DNA of 64,000 nt from Botryobacter ruber (lineage in GTDB: Bacteria; Bacteroidota; Bacteroidia; Cytophagales; Hymenobacteraceae): positions 1 to 64,000 of the forward strand of contig NZ_QCZK02000037.1 of NCBI RefSeq assembly GCF_003347595.2, in the 5' to 3' direction. Below the pieces are notes generated by a model, which made no database searches, was not told the DNA's origin, and was given only the letters and a program-made list of their open reading frames with translations. Shown here piece after piece: positions 16,417-25,878 of the stretch. The translations under genes and the position numbers were made by a program. The stretch's first letter is position 1, and every line of letters starts with the position of its first letter.

Positions 16417-16956
16417 ATGAGAGTAGTACTAAAGGCAAAACATTGGCAGATATTTATATTTCTTATCCTTTTGTCTTTTATAGGTAATATTAGCATTGAT
16501 GATTCCTCTATATTGGAAACTATATTCGCTATTCCATTCCTAGTAGCAATAGTTAGTTTTCCTATGATTTTAGGAAATGAACTATACGAGTTCGTCCCAG
16601 AAAATATCAAACTAAACTACAATCTATTTTTAATTAATGGGGTTATAATATTGATAATTGTTGGTGTTGCCTTAGCTTTTGGAGATGGACAGCATTATGA
16701 ATTCAACGGTTTTGCAGCGTTACCTATTTATTATGTAATTTTTGCTTACCTAAATGTTCATGCCTTTCCTATGAAAGAACTTAAGTCTATAGAATTAGGA
16801 AGGGAAGCAAAGCTAGGAGAGTATGCAGGAGATTTAGTTCTACTGTTAATATGGCCGATTGGGATCTGGTATATACAGCCACGAATCAATAAACTGATTA
16901 ATGAAAGAGATAAGGTTGTGGAAAATAAAAATTCCAGCCGCCAACACGGCACATGA
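16417..16956 (+). CDS. AT-rich multi-pass membrane protein of unknown function
   Basis: A 179-residue protein with about four hydrophobic segments (10-28, 37-53, 67-88, 98-112) and a fifth near 138-156, ending in a charged tail. Its base composition is clearly more AT-rich than peroxidase and menA on either side, and codons such as TTA, ATA and AGA are frequent, which suggests recent acquisition. Its 3' end overlaps the longest possible menA frame by four bases, but menA probably starts further on. I recognise no family. Confidence 0.65.
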   Translation: MRVVLKAKHWQIFIFLILLSFIGNISIDDSSILETIFAIPFLVAIVSFPMILGNELYEFVPENIKLNYNLFLINGVIILIIVGVALAFGDGQHYEFNGFAALPIYYVIFAYLNVHAFPMKELKSIELGREAKLGEYAGDLVLLLIWPIGIWYIQPRINKLINERDKVVENKNSSRQHGT

Positions 16957-17060
16957 GCAAAGCTGCGGCTGCGCCTTGCTCACCTCATGTACCATCCCCG
17001 TTACTCACAGTTACTATTTTGAACAACACCACCCAAACATCCTCCTCCTCCGAACCAGGC

Positions 17061-17957
17061 ATGGTAAAAGCCTGGATATCTGCCTTCCGGCCGCGTACGC
17101 TGCCGCTGGCACTTTCGTGCATTGGTATGGGCGGCTTTATGGCGGCTGCCAATGGCGTTTTTAGCGGCACCATTGTCGCCCTGTGCGTACTCACCACTTT
17201 GTTCCTGCAGATACTTTCGAACCTGGCCAACGACTACGGTGATTCCAAACACGGGGCCGACAGCGTGCACCGGGAGGGGCCGATGCGGGCAGTACAGGCA
17301 GGGTACATCACGGCTGCGCACATGAAAAAAGGGATGCTGCTGTTCAGCATGCTGTCGCTGTTGTCGGGGGTGCTGTTGCTGTGGGTGGCATTTGGCACCG
17401 ACGGTATTCTACTTTTCCTGGTGTTTCTGTTCCTGGGGCTGGCGTCCATTTGGGCAGCCATTAACTACACCGCCGGCGACAAACCCTATGGTTACGCCGG
17501 CCTGGGCGACCTTTTCGTGTTTATCTTTTTTGGGCTGGTGGGCGTGCTGGGAACCTATTACCTGCAGGCACAGGAGCTAAGCGGGCTGGTGGTGCTGCCT
17601 GCCCTTATCTGCGGTTTCTTTTCGACGGCCGTGCTTAATGTTAACAACATCCGCGATATAAATTCCGACAAGCTGGCCGGAAAGCGCTCGCTGCCGGTGC
17701 GGCTGGGGCCGAAGCGTGCCCGTGTGTATCATGCGTTTCTGCTGCTGGGAGGCGTTCTGTCGGCTTTCCTGTACGTGCTGCTAACGTTCCAAAGCTGGTG
17801 GCAGCTGCTGTTTGTGCTGGCCCTGCCGCTGGTGTACATCAATGGCGTAAATGTGTGGCAACGTAAGACCTCCCAGGAACTGGACCCTTACCTGAAGCAG
17901 ATGGCGATGACCACGCTGCTGTTCGTACTGCTGTTCGGCCTCGGGCAGGTGCTGTAG
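17061..17957 (+). CDS. menA: 1,4-dihydroxy-2-naphthoate polyprenyltransferase
   Basis: Membrane UbiA-superfamily prenyltransferase that attaches the isoprenoid tail in menaquinone synthesis. It starts MVKAWISAFRPRTLPLALS and has about eight or nine membrane helices. The two Asp-rich magnesium/diphosphate motifs are NDYGDSKHGADS and NNIRDINSDKLAGKRSLPVR. The frame is open to an ATG at 16953, but that 36-codon extension is low-complexity spacer sequence overlapping the upstream gene; the ATG at 17061 fits the family start. Menaquinone is consistent with the complex I and Mqo genes in this window. Confidence 0.93.
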   Translation: MVKAWISAFRPRTLPLALSCIGMGGFMAAANGVFSGTIVALCVLTTLFLQILSNLANDYGDSKHGADSVHREGPMRAVQAGYITAAHMKKGMLLFSMLSLLSGVLLLWVAFGTDGILLFLVFLFLGLASIWAAINYTAGDKPYGYAGLGDLFVFIFFGLVGVLGTYYLQAQELSGLVVLPALICGFFSTAVLNVNNIRDINSDKLAGKRSLPVRLGPKRARVYHAFLLLGGVLSAFLYVLLTFQSWWQLLFVLALPLVYINGVNVWQRKTSQELDPYLKQMAMTTLLFVLLFGLGQVL

Positions 17958-18075
17958 CGGCTGTGGTGGCAGGTGCAGTAAATTGTCTGAACCGTTGATG
18001 GTAGTGATGAAGGGATGGCTTTGATGTCCGAACCAGAAAGTTTGCTGCTCCAGTCACCACAACCACTGCTCCTCC
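17957..18075. repeat. inverted pair of intergenic GC-rich repeats
   Basis: A plus copy at 17957-17986 (CTGTGGTGGCAGGTGCAGTA) begins at the last base of the menA stop codon, and a minus copy lies at 18045-18075 (CAGTCACCACAACCACTGCT). They face each other across 58 bases. Confidence 0.75.
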
Positions 18076-18099
18076 ATTTACATCTTATCAAAAAATCAG

Positions 18100-18145
18100 C
18101 ATATAAAAAGCCTCAACCCTTTATTCAAGAGTTGAGGCTTTTTTG
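18100..18145. terminator. bidirectional terminator between menA and mqo
   Basis: AAAAAGCCTCAAC pairs with GTTGAGGCTTTTT around a short loop. It lies 13 bases beyond the mqo stop on the minus strand and downstream of menA on plus. Confidence 0.88.
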
Positions 18146-18157
18146 GTTTTTATATCG

Positions 18158-19678
18158 CTAGACCGCTGGCTGATGCACCTCTGCCAGTTCCAGCACTTCG
18201 CTGGTGTAAGCTCTGATTTCGGCCACAAGCTTTGGATTGCTGCCAAGCGACTCACCATAGGAAGGAATCATCTGCTTTAACTTAGCCTGCCATTCCGGTG
18301 AATTCACCTTATCAGGAAAGCAGCGGTGCAACAGGCTGATCATAATAGAAACGGCTGTAGAAGCGCCTGGCGAGGCACCCAGCAGGGCGGCAATAGAACC
18401 GTCGGCGGCACTTACCACTTCTGTTCCAAATTCCAGTACGCCGCCATGTTTCGGATCTTTCTTGATCACCTGCACCCGCTGGCCTGCAACTTCGAGTTCC
18501 CAATCCTTGATATTGGCTGTCGGTACAAAATCGCGGAGCGCCAGTAAGCGGTCTTCCGGCGTTTGGCGTACCTGGTTTACGAGGTATTTCGTGAGTGGCA
18601 TGTTCTTGATGCCGGCCGTGATCATAGGGCGCAGGTTGCTCACTTTTACCGAGAACGGCAGGTCGAACAGCGAACCGTTTTTAAGGAAGCGGGTGGTAAA
18701 GCCGGCATAAGGGCCAAAAAGCAGCTCTTTTTTACCGTTGATTACCCGTGTGTCGAGGTGAGGCACCGACATAGGAGGCGAACCTACGGCCGCTTTGCCA
18801 TACACTTTGGCCTGGTGCTGCGCTATAACTTCCGGGTTCACGCATTTCAGCCATTGCCCGCTTACCGGGAAACCGCCGAATCCTTTTCCTTCCGGAATGC
18901 CTGATTTTAGCAGCAGGGGTAGGGAACCGCCTCCGGCGCCAATGAAAACAAATTTAGCACGTACTTTCCGTTTCTCGCCTGTTTCCAGGTCTTTTACTTT
19001 TACTTTCCAGTAGCCATCTTCCTCCTGCTTCAGCTTTTTTACCTCATGGTTGAAATGCAGCGATACGCCTTCGAGCGAGCTCAGGTAATGGAACGAGTCG
19101 CGTGTCAGGGCGCCAAAGTTTACGTCGGTGCCCATGTCCATGCGGGTTGCGGCTACTTTTTCGGCCTTTTTGCGGCCCTCCATGATCAGCGGCATCCATT
19201 CTTTCATCTGTTCCTGGTCTTCGGTATAAACCATTTCATTGAACAGGTGACACTCCTGCAGCGCTTCGTAACGCTTCCGGAGGAACTCTACGTTTTTGTT
19301 GCCCCACACAAAGCTCATGTGCGGAATGCTCCTGATAAAATTACCAGGCGACTTAATGAGGTTTTGCTTAACCAGGTACGCCCAGAACTGCCTCGATACT
19401 TCAAACGATTCGGCAATGTTAATGGCTTTGGTCGTGTCAATAGTGCCATTAGGTTTTTCAGGGGTGTAATTTAACTCGCAGAAGGCAGAGTGTCCTGTAC
19501 CGGCATTGTTCCAGGCATCGGAACTTTCGGCAGCAGCAACATTCAGCCGCTCAAATACTTCAATGGTTAAATCGGGTTGTAGTTCCTTCAGCAACACACC
19601 GAGTGTGGCACTCATAATTCCGGCTCCTATCAGAATTACATCAGGATCATTGTTTAATATTTTATCGGTTGTAAGCAT
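18158..19678 (-). CDS. mqo: malate:quinone oxidoreductase
   Basis: A 506-residue FAD-dependent peripheral membrane enzyme that oxidises malate to oxaloacetate and passes electrons to (mena)quinone. The FAD Rossmann motif is [20 protein letters not shown] (14-33), followed by [19 protein letters not shown] near 57-75. [20 protein letters not shown] and the C-terminal [15 protein letters not shown] are typical of Mqo. Length agrees with the family (about 490-510). It is single, with a terminator shared with menA. Confidence 0.97.
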   Translation of the reverse strand: MLTTDKILNNDPDVILIGAGIMSATLGVLLKELQPDLTIEVFERLNVAAAESSDAWNNAGTGHSAFCELNYTPEKPNGTIDTTKAINIAESFEVSRQFWAYLVKQNLIKSPGNFIRSIPHMSFVWGNKNVEFLRKRYEALQECHLFNEMVYTEDQEQMKEWMPLIMEGRKKAEKVAATRMDMGTDVNFGALTRDSFHYLSSLEGVSLHFNHEVKKLKQEEDGYWKVKVKDLETGEKRKVRAKFVFIGAGGGSLPLLLKSGIPEGKGFGGFPVSGQWLKCVNPEVIAQHQAKVYGKAAVGSPPMSVPHLDTRVINGKKELLFGPYAGFTTRFLKNGSLFDLPFSVKVSNLRPMITAGIKNMPLTKYLVNQVRQTPEDRLLALRDFVPTANIKDWELEVAGQRVQVIKKDPKHGGVLEFGTEVVSAADGSIAALLGASPGASTAVSIMISLLHRCFPDKVNSPEWQAKLKQMIPSYGESLGSNPKLVAEIRAYTSEVLELAEVHQPAV

Positions 19679-19852
19679 GACGTTATTTTAGGACTACAAA
19701 GATACATTGAAATTTAAAAAATGCCTCTTTTGTAAGGATTAAACCAATGTTTCTTCTATTAATTCTGCCCAAATAATAAAAAACTTATAATCAGGCTCTA
19801 ATGTTGCCGCTAAGCCGGCAAGGCTGAGCGGCTGGTATTGTAAGCTGCAGCG

Positions 19853-20461
19853 CTAGCAAAAGGTGCTGCTGTGTACCAGGTTGCCGCCCAGTTCACAAAT
19901 TATCTCCTTTGCTCGTTCATATCCTTCCAGGCTGATGGGGCGGCAGGCATCTTCTACTACAAAGGTTTTAAAGCCTTCCTTTAGTGCATCTTTGGCGGTA
20001 AAGTACACACAGTAATCGCCTGCCAGGCCGGCTACATATACTTCCGAAACCTGTTTGTTGCGCAGGTAATCGGCCAGGGCAGTGGACTTCAGGTAGCCGT
20101 TGTCGTAAAAGCCGCTGTAGCTGTCTATTTCCGGGTCCATCCCTTTCCGGAAAATAGCTTCTACCTTGTTCATCTGTAAATCTTCGGAGAAAGCAGCACC
20201 TGGCGTTCCCTGCAGGCAGTGGTCGGGCCAGAGCACCTGTTCTAGCCCTTGTAACTGGATAACTTCAAAATTGTTTTTGCCTTCGTGGTTAGAGGCAAAA
20301 CTTTTATGGTTTTCCGGGTGCCAGTCCTGTGTGGCTACTACCAGGTCGAAATGTTCCTGTATCCTGTTCACGATCGGGATGACCTGGTCGCCTTCCGGTA
20401 CAGCCAGGGCGCCTCCGGGCAAAAAATCATTCTGAATGTCTATCAGTACTAACGCTTTCAT
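19853..20461 (-). CDS. pncA: nicotinamidase
   Basis: Hydrolyses nicotinamide to nicotinate for NAD salvage. This 202-residue isochorismatase-like protein has the catalytic triad D8 (LIDIQNDFLPGG), K106 (FRKGMDP) and C151 (LAGDYCVYF). The metal-site residues D46, H48 and H52 are in TQDWHPENH. Its start lies 12 bases after the stop codon of the upstream pirin gene on the same strand, so the two are an operon. Confidence 0.95.
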   Translation of the reverse strand: MKALVLIDIQNDFLPGGALAVPEGDQVIPIVNRIQEHFDLVVATQDWHPENHKSFASNHEGKNNFEVIQLQGLEQVLWPDHCLQGTPGAAFSEDLQMNKVEAIFRKGMDPEIDSYSGFYDNGYLKSTALADYLRNKQVSEVYVAGLAGDYCVYFTAKDALKEGFKTFVVEDACRPISLEGYERAKEIICELGGNLVHSSTFC

Positions 20462-20473
20462 AGTTTCTTTTTC

Positions 20474-21325
20474 TTACTTCCAGCTGCCGAATTTTCCTTT
20501 TCGGTAATCGTCGTAGGCTTCGTGAATTTCCTGTTCGGTGTTCATTACAAAAGGGCCCTGGGCTACAACGGGTTCGCCGATGGGCTTTGCGTGGCCAAAC
20601 AGCAGGATACTGTCAGCTGCCGCTTCGATGTGTACATCTTCCGCATCGTTGTTAAACTCGACCAGCTGGAACGCTTCGGCCTTTTGCTCATTTACCGTCA
20701 ACTCTCCCCGGATCACATAAAAAAAGATGTTATGATCGGTTGGCACCTGCAGGTTTAGTTCGGCGTCCGATTTAAACTCGATGGTGCTCAGGTGTACGCC
20801 AATCAGCGATTCGAATGCACCTTTTGTGTCACCGATCGTGCCGGATACCAGGTTCACCCGGATGGCGCCATTGTCCAGGTCAACTGTCGGGATATCCTCT
20901 TTCTGAAGTCCTTTGTAGAACGGTTCCGTCATTTTCAGGCGGGAGGGCAGGTTGAGCCACAGCTGCAGGATTTCCAGGTCACCGCCTTGCTGTTTAAAGG
21001 CATCGGACGAAACTTCGGCATGAATCAGGCCGCGTCCGGCAGTCATCCACTGCACGCCGCCTGCCGTGATAACGCTTTCGTGCCCGCCGGAGTCTTTGTG
21101 CATGATGTCGCCTTCCAGTATAAAGGTTACGGTTTCCATGCCCCTGTGCGGGTGCGGCCCGAAAGGGAGCCCGTTGTTTCGGGGGCTGTACTTCTGCGGG
21201 CCGTGGTGGTTCAGAAACAGGAACGGGTCTATCTGCTGCAGCGACCTGGACGGCAGCGGCGAGAATGTTTTAAGATCGGCAATAGGAGCATAGGCGGCGG
21301 TATGAATTTTTTTGATGCTTCTCAT
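20474..21325 (-). CDS. pirin family protein
   Basis: A 283-residue bicupin. The N-terminal cupin carries the pirin metal site GPHPHRGMETVTF (near 57-69) and GLIHAEVSS (near 99-107). The C-terminal cupin (about 170-280) lacks that site, as usual. Pirins are variously quercetin 2,3-dioxygenase-like enzymes or redox sensors; the role here is not known. It is the first gene of a two-gene unit with pncA. Confidence 0.9.
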   Translation of the reverse strand: MRSIKKIHTAAYAPIADLKTFSPLPSRSLQQIDPFLFLNHHGPQKYSPRNNGLPFGPHPHRGMETVTFILEGDIMHKDSGGHESVITAGGVQWMTAGRGLIHAEVSSDAFKQQGGDLEILQLWLNLPSRLKMTEPFYKGLQKEDIPTVDLDNGAIRVNLVSGTIGDTKGAFESLIGVHLSTIEFKSDAELNLQVPTDHNIFFYVIRGELTVNEQKAEAFQLVEFNNDAEDVHIEAAADSILLFGHAKPIGEPVVAQGPFVMNTEQEIHEAYDDYRKGKFGSWK

Positions 21326-21464
21326 ATAAGTTCTTTTTTATGTAAGCGGTTGGAAACTACAAACTACTTATACTCTTTTTGGTGAGTTGGGTGTTGTGTG
21401 CGAACAGATAAAATTAGAAATAGGTGGCAAAGCAGGGGTAATCCCGGCAACGGCGCTTAAAAAA

Positions 21465-21500
21465 AACAAGGACCGCTTGTTGGCGGCCCCTGCTGTTTTG
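21465..21500 (-). terminator. probable terminator of the DEAD-box helicase gene
   Basis: On the minus strand GGCCGC and GCGGTC with flanking AAACAGCAGG and CCTTGTTTTTTTT form an imperfect hairpin ending in a T-run just after the stop codon. Confidence 0.6.
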
Positions 21501-21504
21501 TATA

Positions 21505-22932
21505 TTAGTTCTGATCCTGCGGTGCCTGCTGGCTGCCCTGTGGCTTCGGGCTGCCGGACGCATCACGGTTTCTGTTGCGGTTCCGGTTCTTGTTTCGTTT
21601 GCGGCTGGGCTTTTTGCGCTCCTGCTGCCCTTCGGCACGCGGCGCTTTTTCTGCAGGGCGGGCAGGTGCTGCCGCTGCTTTGGTACCTTCCTTGTGGGGA
21701 TGATCGGTTGAGACGGGTTTGGGGCCTCTGCGCTTGGGGGAGCGGGTGTGGCTGCCTTTTCCGCGGCCTTTATCAAACCTGCGGGTGGGGTCGAAGGCGG
21801 GGCCGCTGCCTAAGGTTTCCGGTAAAGGCAGTTTGGGCAGGTCCCGCTCTATCAGGTGCTCTACCTTTTTTACCCGGTACATATCGTTTTCATTTACAAA
21901 GGTAATGGCCATGCCGGTAGACGAAGCGCGTGCCGTGCGCCCTACCCGGTGCACATAATCTTCGGCATCCTGTGGCATATCGAAGTTGATCACGTGGCTC
22001 AGGCTGTCGATGTCGATGCCCCGCGACAGGATGTCGGTTGCCACCAGGATGCGTACCTGCCGGTTCTTGAACCGTTGCAGCACCTTTTCGCGGTCTGCCT
22101 GCTCCAGGTCCGACTGAATGCCTTCGGCCTCGAAACCCATCTTCTGCAGCGAGCGCACAATCTGGTTAACATTCGATTTGCGGGAGGTAAACACGATCAT
22201 GCTGTGCACCTCCAGGTCGTGGAGCAGGTGCTCCAGCAAGGGCAGTTTCTGGTTGTCGTACGTCAGGTAAAGGCGCTGGTCAATTCCTGCGGCAGGCTTG
22301 GATATGGCCAGGTTTATTTCCGACGGCTCTTTCAGGATCTGTTTGGCCAGTTCCCGGATTTTACGCGGCATGGTAGCCGAGAAGAGCAGGGTCTGGCGGT
22401 GCTGCGGGAGCTGTCTCACAATTTTCAGGATGTCATCCATAAAACCCATGTCCAGCATCTTGTCGGCCTCGTCGAGTACCAGGTGCAGCAGCTGGTCGAG
22501 TTTTACATAGCCCATGGCCATGTGCGCGATCAGGCGGCCGGGAGTGGCAATAATGATATCGGCGCCGCCGGTTAAGGCACGTTTCTGCTGGTCCCAGTCG
22601 CCGCCTTTGCTGCCGCCGTAAATGGCAATAGAGCTTACCGGGGCAAAATAACCCAGGCCTTCTACCTGCTCGTCTATCTGCTTGGCCAGCTCGCGGGTGG
22701 GCACTAAAATAAGGGTGCTGGTGAAGTTGTAGTTGCCGTGCGAAACACGGTCTATCAGCGGAAGCAGGTAAGCTGCCGTTTTTCCGGTGCCGGTCTGAGC
22801 GCAGGCAATCACATCCTGCCTCTCCAGGATAAGGGGAATCGCCTGTTGCTGCACCGGAGTGGGGGTGTTATAGCCCATCGATTCGATGCCGGTAATTACA
22901 TCGTCGTGGAGGTTGAATGAATGAAAATCCAA
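21505..22932 (-). CDS. DEAD-box ATP-dependent RNA helicase (RhlE-like)
   Basis: A 475-residue RNA helicase. The Q motif TPVQQQAIP (25-33), Walker A AQTGTGKT (45-52), PTRELAKQ (79-86), DEAD (154-157) and SAT make up the first RecA domain. The second has TDILSRGIDI and the arginine-finger motif HRVGRTARA. From about residue 375 an unstructured basic tail follows, with short Arg-Asn-Lys repeats (KRNKNRNRNRNRD), as in RhlE/CsdA-type helicases that act on rRNA or mRNA. It is a monocistronic gene. Confidence 0.93.
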   Translation of the reverse strand: MDFHSFNLHDDVITGIESMGYNTPTPVQQQAIPLILERQDVIACAQTGTGKTAAYLLPLIDRVSHGNYNFTSTLILVPTRELAKQIDEQVEGLGYFAPVSSIAIYGGSKGGDWDQQKRALTGGADIIIATPGRLIAHMAMGYVKLDQLLHLVLDEADKMLDMGFMDDILKIVRQLPQHRQTLLFSATMPRKIRELAKQILKEPSEINLAISKPAAGIDQRLYLTYDNQKLPLLEHLLHDLEVHSMIVFTSRKSNVNQIVRSLQKMGFEAEGIQSDLEQADREKVLQRFKNRQVRILVATDILSRGIDIDSLSHVINFDMPQDAEDYVHRVGRTARASSTGMAITFVNENDMYRVKKVEHLIERDLPKLPLPETLGSGPAFDPTRRFDKGRGKGSHTRSPKRRGPKPVSTDHPHKEGTKAAAAPARPAEKAPRAEGQQERKKPSRKRNKNRNRNRNRDASGSPKPQGSQQAPQDQN

Positions 22933-23589
22933 AGTGTCAGTATTTTTGATGAGTCAATTAATCGCTTGAGCTGCAGGTTTTTTTACTGAACCCGCAGTTT
23001 TATTGTATGTAAATATACAAAAATAAAATACTTCTTCAGCACGAACGCCCAGGAATGTGTTGTTAGGAGTATTTCTTCACCAGTCACCATACCCACGTTT
23101 GCCGCGCAACAGGCAGGAGCAAAGGCTCTGGTGGCAGCTGTAGTAACATTTTATATGATAATTTAAATTATTAATTGTAAAAATGTGTCTGTTGCCTCAG
23201 CAGGAAGAACTGTTTTTGCCCTGGGGGTGGAGGAAATAAAAAAGAATGATTGTAAGCGTGTTTGTCCTGTTTTACTTAAAGTAATACTTTAAGTGAGGTG
23301 TTGTAAATTCCTTATATTTAGGGAGTGGTGAAGATGGTTCAGGGGTGGCTAATGTGGATAACGATGCAAATATAATAAACTTATATATAAGTAGATAGCG
23401 CACCTGCAGGAATTTATCAACAACGGTTTCCACTGCAGGATGGTAAAAAGCCAAAATGGATATTTTTAATAATCTTATAATTTGTTGAATTATTTCTGAT
23501 GAAATATTTTTTTATTTAAATATTGTTGTTAATTTTGCTGTAATAATTTAACAAAAAGTATAAAAATATTATTTTATCTAAAGCTGGGT
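22933..23589. other. 657-base gene-free spacer with a repeat pair and a promoter-like box
   Basis: It contains an inverted pair of the intergenic repeat: a minus half-copy at 23078-23103 (TCACCATACCCACGTTTGCC) and a plus copy at 23112-23152 (CTCTGGTGGCAGCTGTAGTA). The rest is AT-rich. TAATTTTG at 23530-23537 matches the -7 consensus and may drive the short unit that follows. No gene is seen in the remainder. Confidence 0.7.
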
Positions 23590-23700
23590 ATGATGTTCTC
23601 TGCAAGCGAAACTTATTTGGTAGGCGAGCGTAAAATAAGTCAAAATAGCCACAGCTATGTAAGTAGGAATATTACAAAAGCTTTAACACAACTGAATACC

Positions 23701-23787
23701 ATGAAAAGATTTATTAAAGAATCACCGAATATGAGCTTACTCATTGGGGTGAACATAATCAATGCTATATTCTGGCTTGTTTCGTAA
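23701..23787 (+). CDS. possible 28-residue single-span membrane peptide
   Basis: The frame MKRFIKESPNMSLLIGVNII followed by NAIFWLVS has a basic start and one hydrophobic segment. The same frame is open from 23590 (65 residues), but that upstream part looks non-coding. It is preceded by a TAATTTTG box at 23530 and followed within 25 bases by a very strong terminator, so a transcript of about 300 bases is likely. Whether the peptide or the RNA matters is unknown. Confidence 0.35.
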   Translation: MKRFIKESPNMSLLIGVNIINAIFWLVS

Positions 23788-23810
23788 AAACAGGCTTATC
23801 TATATTATTT

Positions 23811-23852
23811 AAAAAGGCGGCCCTGCTGAACAAGCAGGGCCGCCTTTTTTTT
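23811..23852. terminator. strong intrinsic terminator
   Basis: A perfect 17-bp stem (AAAAAGGCGGCCCTGCT with its complement) closes a 5-base loop and is followed by eight T residues. It ends the short AT-rich unit upstream and isolates yebC. Confidence 0.92.
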
Positions 23853-23939
23853 GCGGTAACCGGTTTATTTTATATATTTCTGCTTTGACGATTCATGATT
23901 ATATATAATTTGTAAAATATATTTACACAACTATATTTT

Positions 23940-24692
23940 ATGTCAGGACATAGTAAATGGTCGAAAATTAAGCGGCAAAAAGGAGCAGTAGATGCTAAAC
24001 GTTCTAAAATGTTTACCAAGCTGATCAAAGAAATAACGGTAGCCGTGAAGGAAGGTGGTTCAGACCCGTCCGGGAATCCGCGTTTGCGGCTGGCGATACA
24101 GACAAGCAAGGCGGCCAACATGCCCAAAGACAATATGGAGCGGGCCATTAAAAAAGGCGAAGGAACCGATGGTGGTTACACTGAAGTAAATTACGAGGGT
24201 TATGCCACCAACGGTGTGGCGGTGTTTGCAGAAACCATGACCGACAACCTGAACCGGACGCTGCAGAACGTGCGCACCATCTTCAGTAAAAACGGCGGCA
24301 GCCTTGGCCCGAAAGGCTCGCTGGATTTTATTTTCGACCGCAAAGGGGTGTTTGTGGTCAGGAAAGGCGAGCAGCAGCCGGATGAGGAAGAGCTGTTGCT
24401 GGAACTGATAGATGCCGGTGCTGAGGAGGTGGAGTTTGAAGATGATTACTTTACGGTTTACTGCGCCCTGGAAGACTTTGGTTCGCTGCAAAAGAAGGTG
24501 GAAGAGCTGGAACTGGAGGTAGAGAGCGCCGAATTGCAGCGCATTCCAAAAACCACAGTGGAAGTAAACGACCTGGAAGCCCTCCGCAAGATAATGAAAC
24601 TGATTGATGCCCTGGAAGACGACGATGACGTGCAGCAGGTGTACCATAACCTGGAACTGAATGAGGAGCTGATGGCGGAACTGGAGGCATAG
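23940..24692 (+). CDS. yebC: YebC/PmpR family protein
   Basis: A 250-residue protein of the TACO1/YebC family. It begins with the invariant MSGHSKWSKIKRQKGA and contains the three-domain layout: an N-terminal helical domain (1-75), the ferredoxin-like acidic middle (80-160, with GVFVVRKGE) and a C-terminal domain (170-245) ending LEDDDDVQQVYHNLEL. Relatives have been described both as DNA-binding regulators and as translation factors that help at proline-rich stalls. The acidic C terminus is typical. It is monocistronic. Confidence 0.95.
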   Translation: MSGHSKWSKIKRQKGAVDAKRSKMFTKLIKEITVAVKEGGSDPSGNPRLRLAIQTSKAANMPKDNMERAIKKGEGTDGGYTEVNYEGYATNGVAVFAETMTDNLNRTLQNVRTIFSKNGGSLGPKGSLDFIFDRKGVFVVRKGEQQPDEEELLLELIDAGAEEVEFEDDYFTVYCALEDFGSLQKKVEELELEVESAELQRIPKTTVEVNDLEALRKIMKLIDALEDDDDVQQVYHNLELNEELMAELEA

Positions 24693-24997
24693 TGGCAGGT
24701 GCCAGGCGGTTTTGGCAGGAGGAGCGGGTGTGGTGGCAGGTGCAGCAATGTTTTTAGGAAGGATTCAGGGCGATGCTGCTGCTATTCAGGTGAAGCAGGA
24801 GCTACAACGGATAAACTGGCTGCGCCACCTTCGTCTGGGCAACACAACAGGGATGTGCTCCGGAAGTTTAGCCGGGCAGACCGGGAACAGCGGAAGGCAA
24901 GTAAACTGAATTACATTTTTGGGAAACATTAATTGCCTGTTTAGCGTCCAAACCTGTAATTTAAGTTCATAAACCACACCTATAGCACCTGAAATAT
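24693..24997. other. 305-base spacer with an intergenic repeat copy
   Basis: It contains a clear plus copy at 24714-24756 (GTGTGGTGGCAGGTGCAGCA then a T-run) and a partial copy at 24690-24705. Otherwise no gene or terminator is seen. Confidence 0.7.
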
Positions 24998-25687
24998 ATG
25001 GCGAAGGCAGTAATGGAAGAAGACAGATTAAGTGACATTATAAATGGCTTACAGCAAAAGTCAGCAACAAAGCAGATCATCTACCGCAATACCAAAGAAA
25101 CCTTTGAGCGCATGAAGCAGATTTCGGTGGAAATTGTGGCAGAACTAACCGACAGGATTACGCGGCAGAATGCGGATGTGGTAATTGAATACAGAAATGT
25201 AAGCGAACACGAATACCACATCAAGTTTTCCGGGGATCTCCTCATCTTCGTTATGCACTCCAATATTATCACCTTTCCGGATAGCTATGAGATCATGCGG
25301 AACAAGTATGTGGAGAAAGACTTCCGTCGCAGGTTCTTCGGGCATATCATGGCGTATAACTTTATGGCCGATACCATCAAATACAACCGCCTCGATGATC
25401 CGGGGTACCTGGTGGGGCGGATGCTGGTGAACATAGAAAAGCACTTTTGTATTGAGGGGGTAAAGCAGATGGACCTGTCTTACGACCAGATTGCCAAAAA
25501 TAAAGTGACCGACCACATTCTGCGCATCATTGTAGAAAGTGCCATTATTGCGGCCATCAACAACGACCTGATGGGGCAGGATGTAAGCGAGATAGAGCGG
25601 ATTACGCTAAAACAAAAGCTGGATAACGCGCAGCTGACCAAACCCCGCAAAGTTGGCTTTATGATGAACCACGAGCTGACGCATTAA
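24998..25687 (+). CDS. conserved hypothetical protein
   Basis: A 229-residue soluble, mixed alpha/beta protein with no signal peptide or membrane segment. It has many charged residues and a central block FVMHSNIITFPDSYEIMRNK followed by YVEKDFRRRFFGHIMAYNFM (near 88-128). I do not recognise a named domain; its size and composition look like a cytoplasmic protein conserved in Cytophagales, but I cannot confirm that. It is alone, with a terminator at its end. Confidence 0.75.
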   Translation: MAKAVMEEDRLSDIINGLQQKSATKQIIYRNTKETFERMKQISVEIVAELTDRITRQNADVVIEYRNVSEHEYHIKFSGDLLIFVMHSNIITFPDSYEIMRNKYVEKDFRRRFFGHIMAYNFMADTIKYNRLDDPGYLVGRMLVNIEKHFCIEGVKQMDLSYDQIAKNKVTDHILRIIVESAIIAAINNDLMGQDVSEIERITLKQKLDNAQLTKPRKVGFMMNHELTH

Positions 25688-25692
25688 AATAC

Positions 25693-25725
25693 AAAAGCGG
25701 CCAAATGCTAAACCTGGCCGCTTTT
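25693..25725. terminator. bidirectional terminator
   Basis: AAAAGCGGCCA pairs with TGGCCGCTTTT around an 11-base loop, between the conserved unknown gene (plus) and the ABC-F gene (minus). Confidence 0.88.
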
Positions 25726-25878
25726 GCTAATCCACACATTATTTGTTGCTTACGCCTTTGCTCATGACCTAAGCCAATAACAGCAAAGCCGGAAAGCGGC
25801 TGGTCTGTCATCTTCTTTTCTAACGGAGTAAAACCGGCGGTATTGTGTAGTGAATTTATTTATTTGAAAACGGAAGCG

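Noticed and set aside
16953-17060. N-terminal 36-codon extension of menA
   Set aside because: Low-complexity spacer sequence overlapping the previous gene; the family start matches the ATG at 17061.
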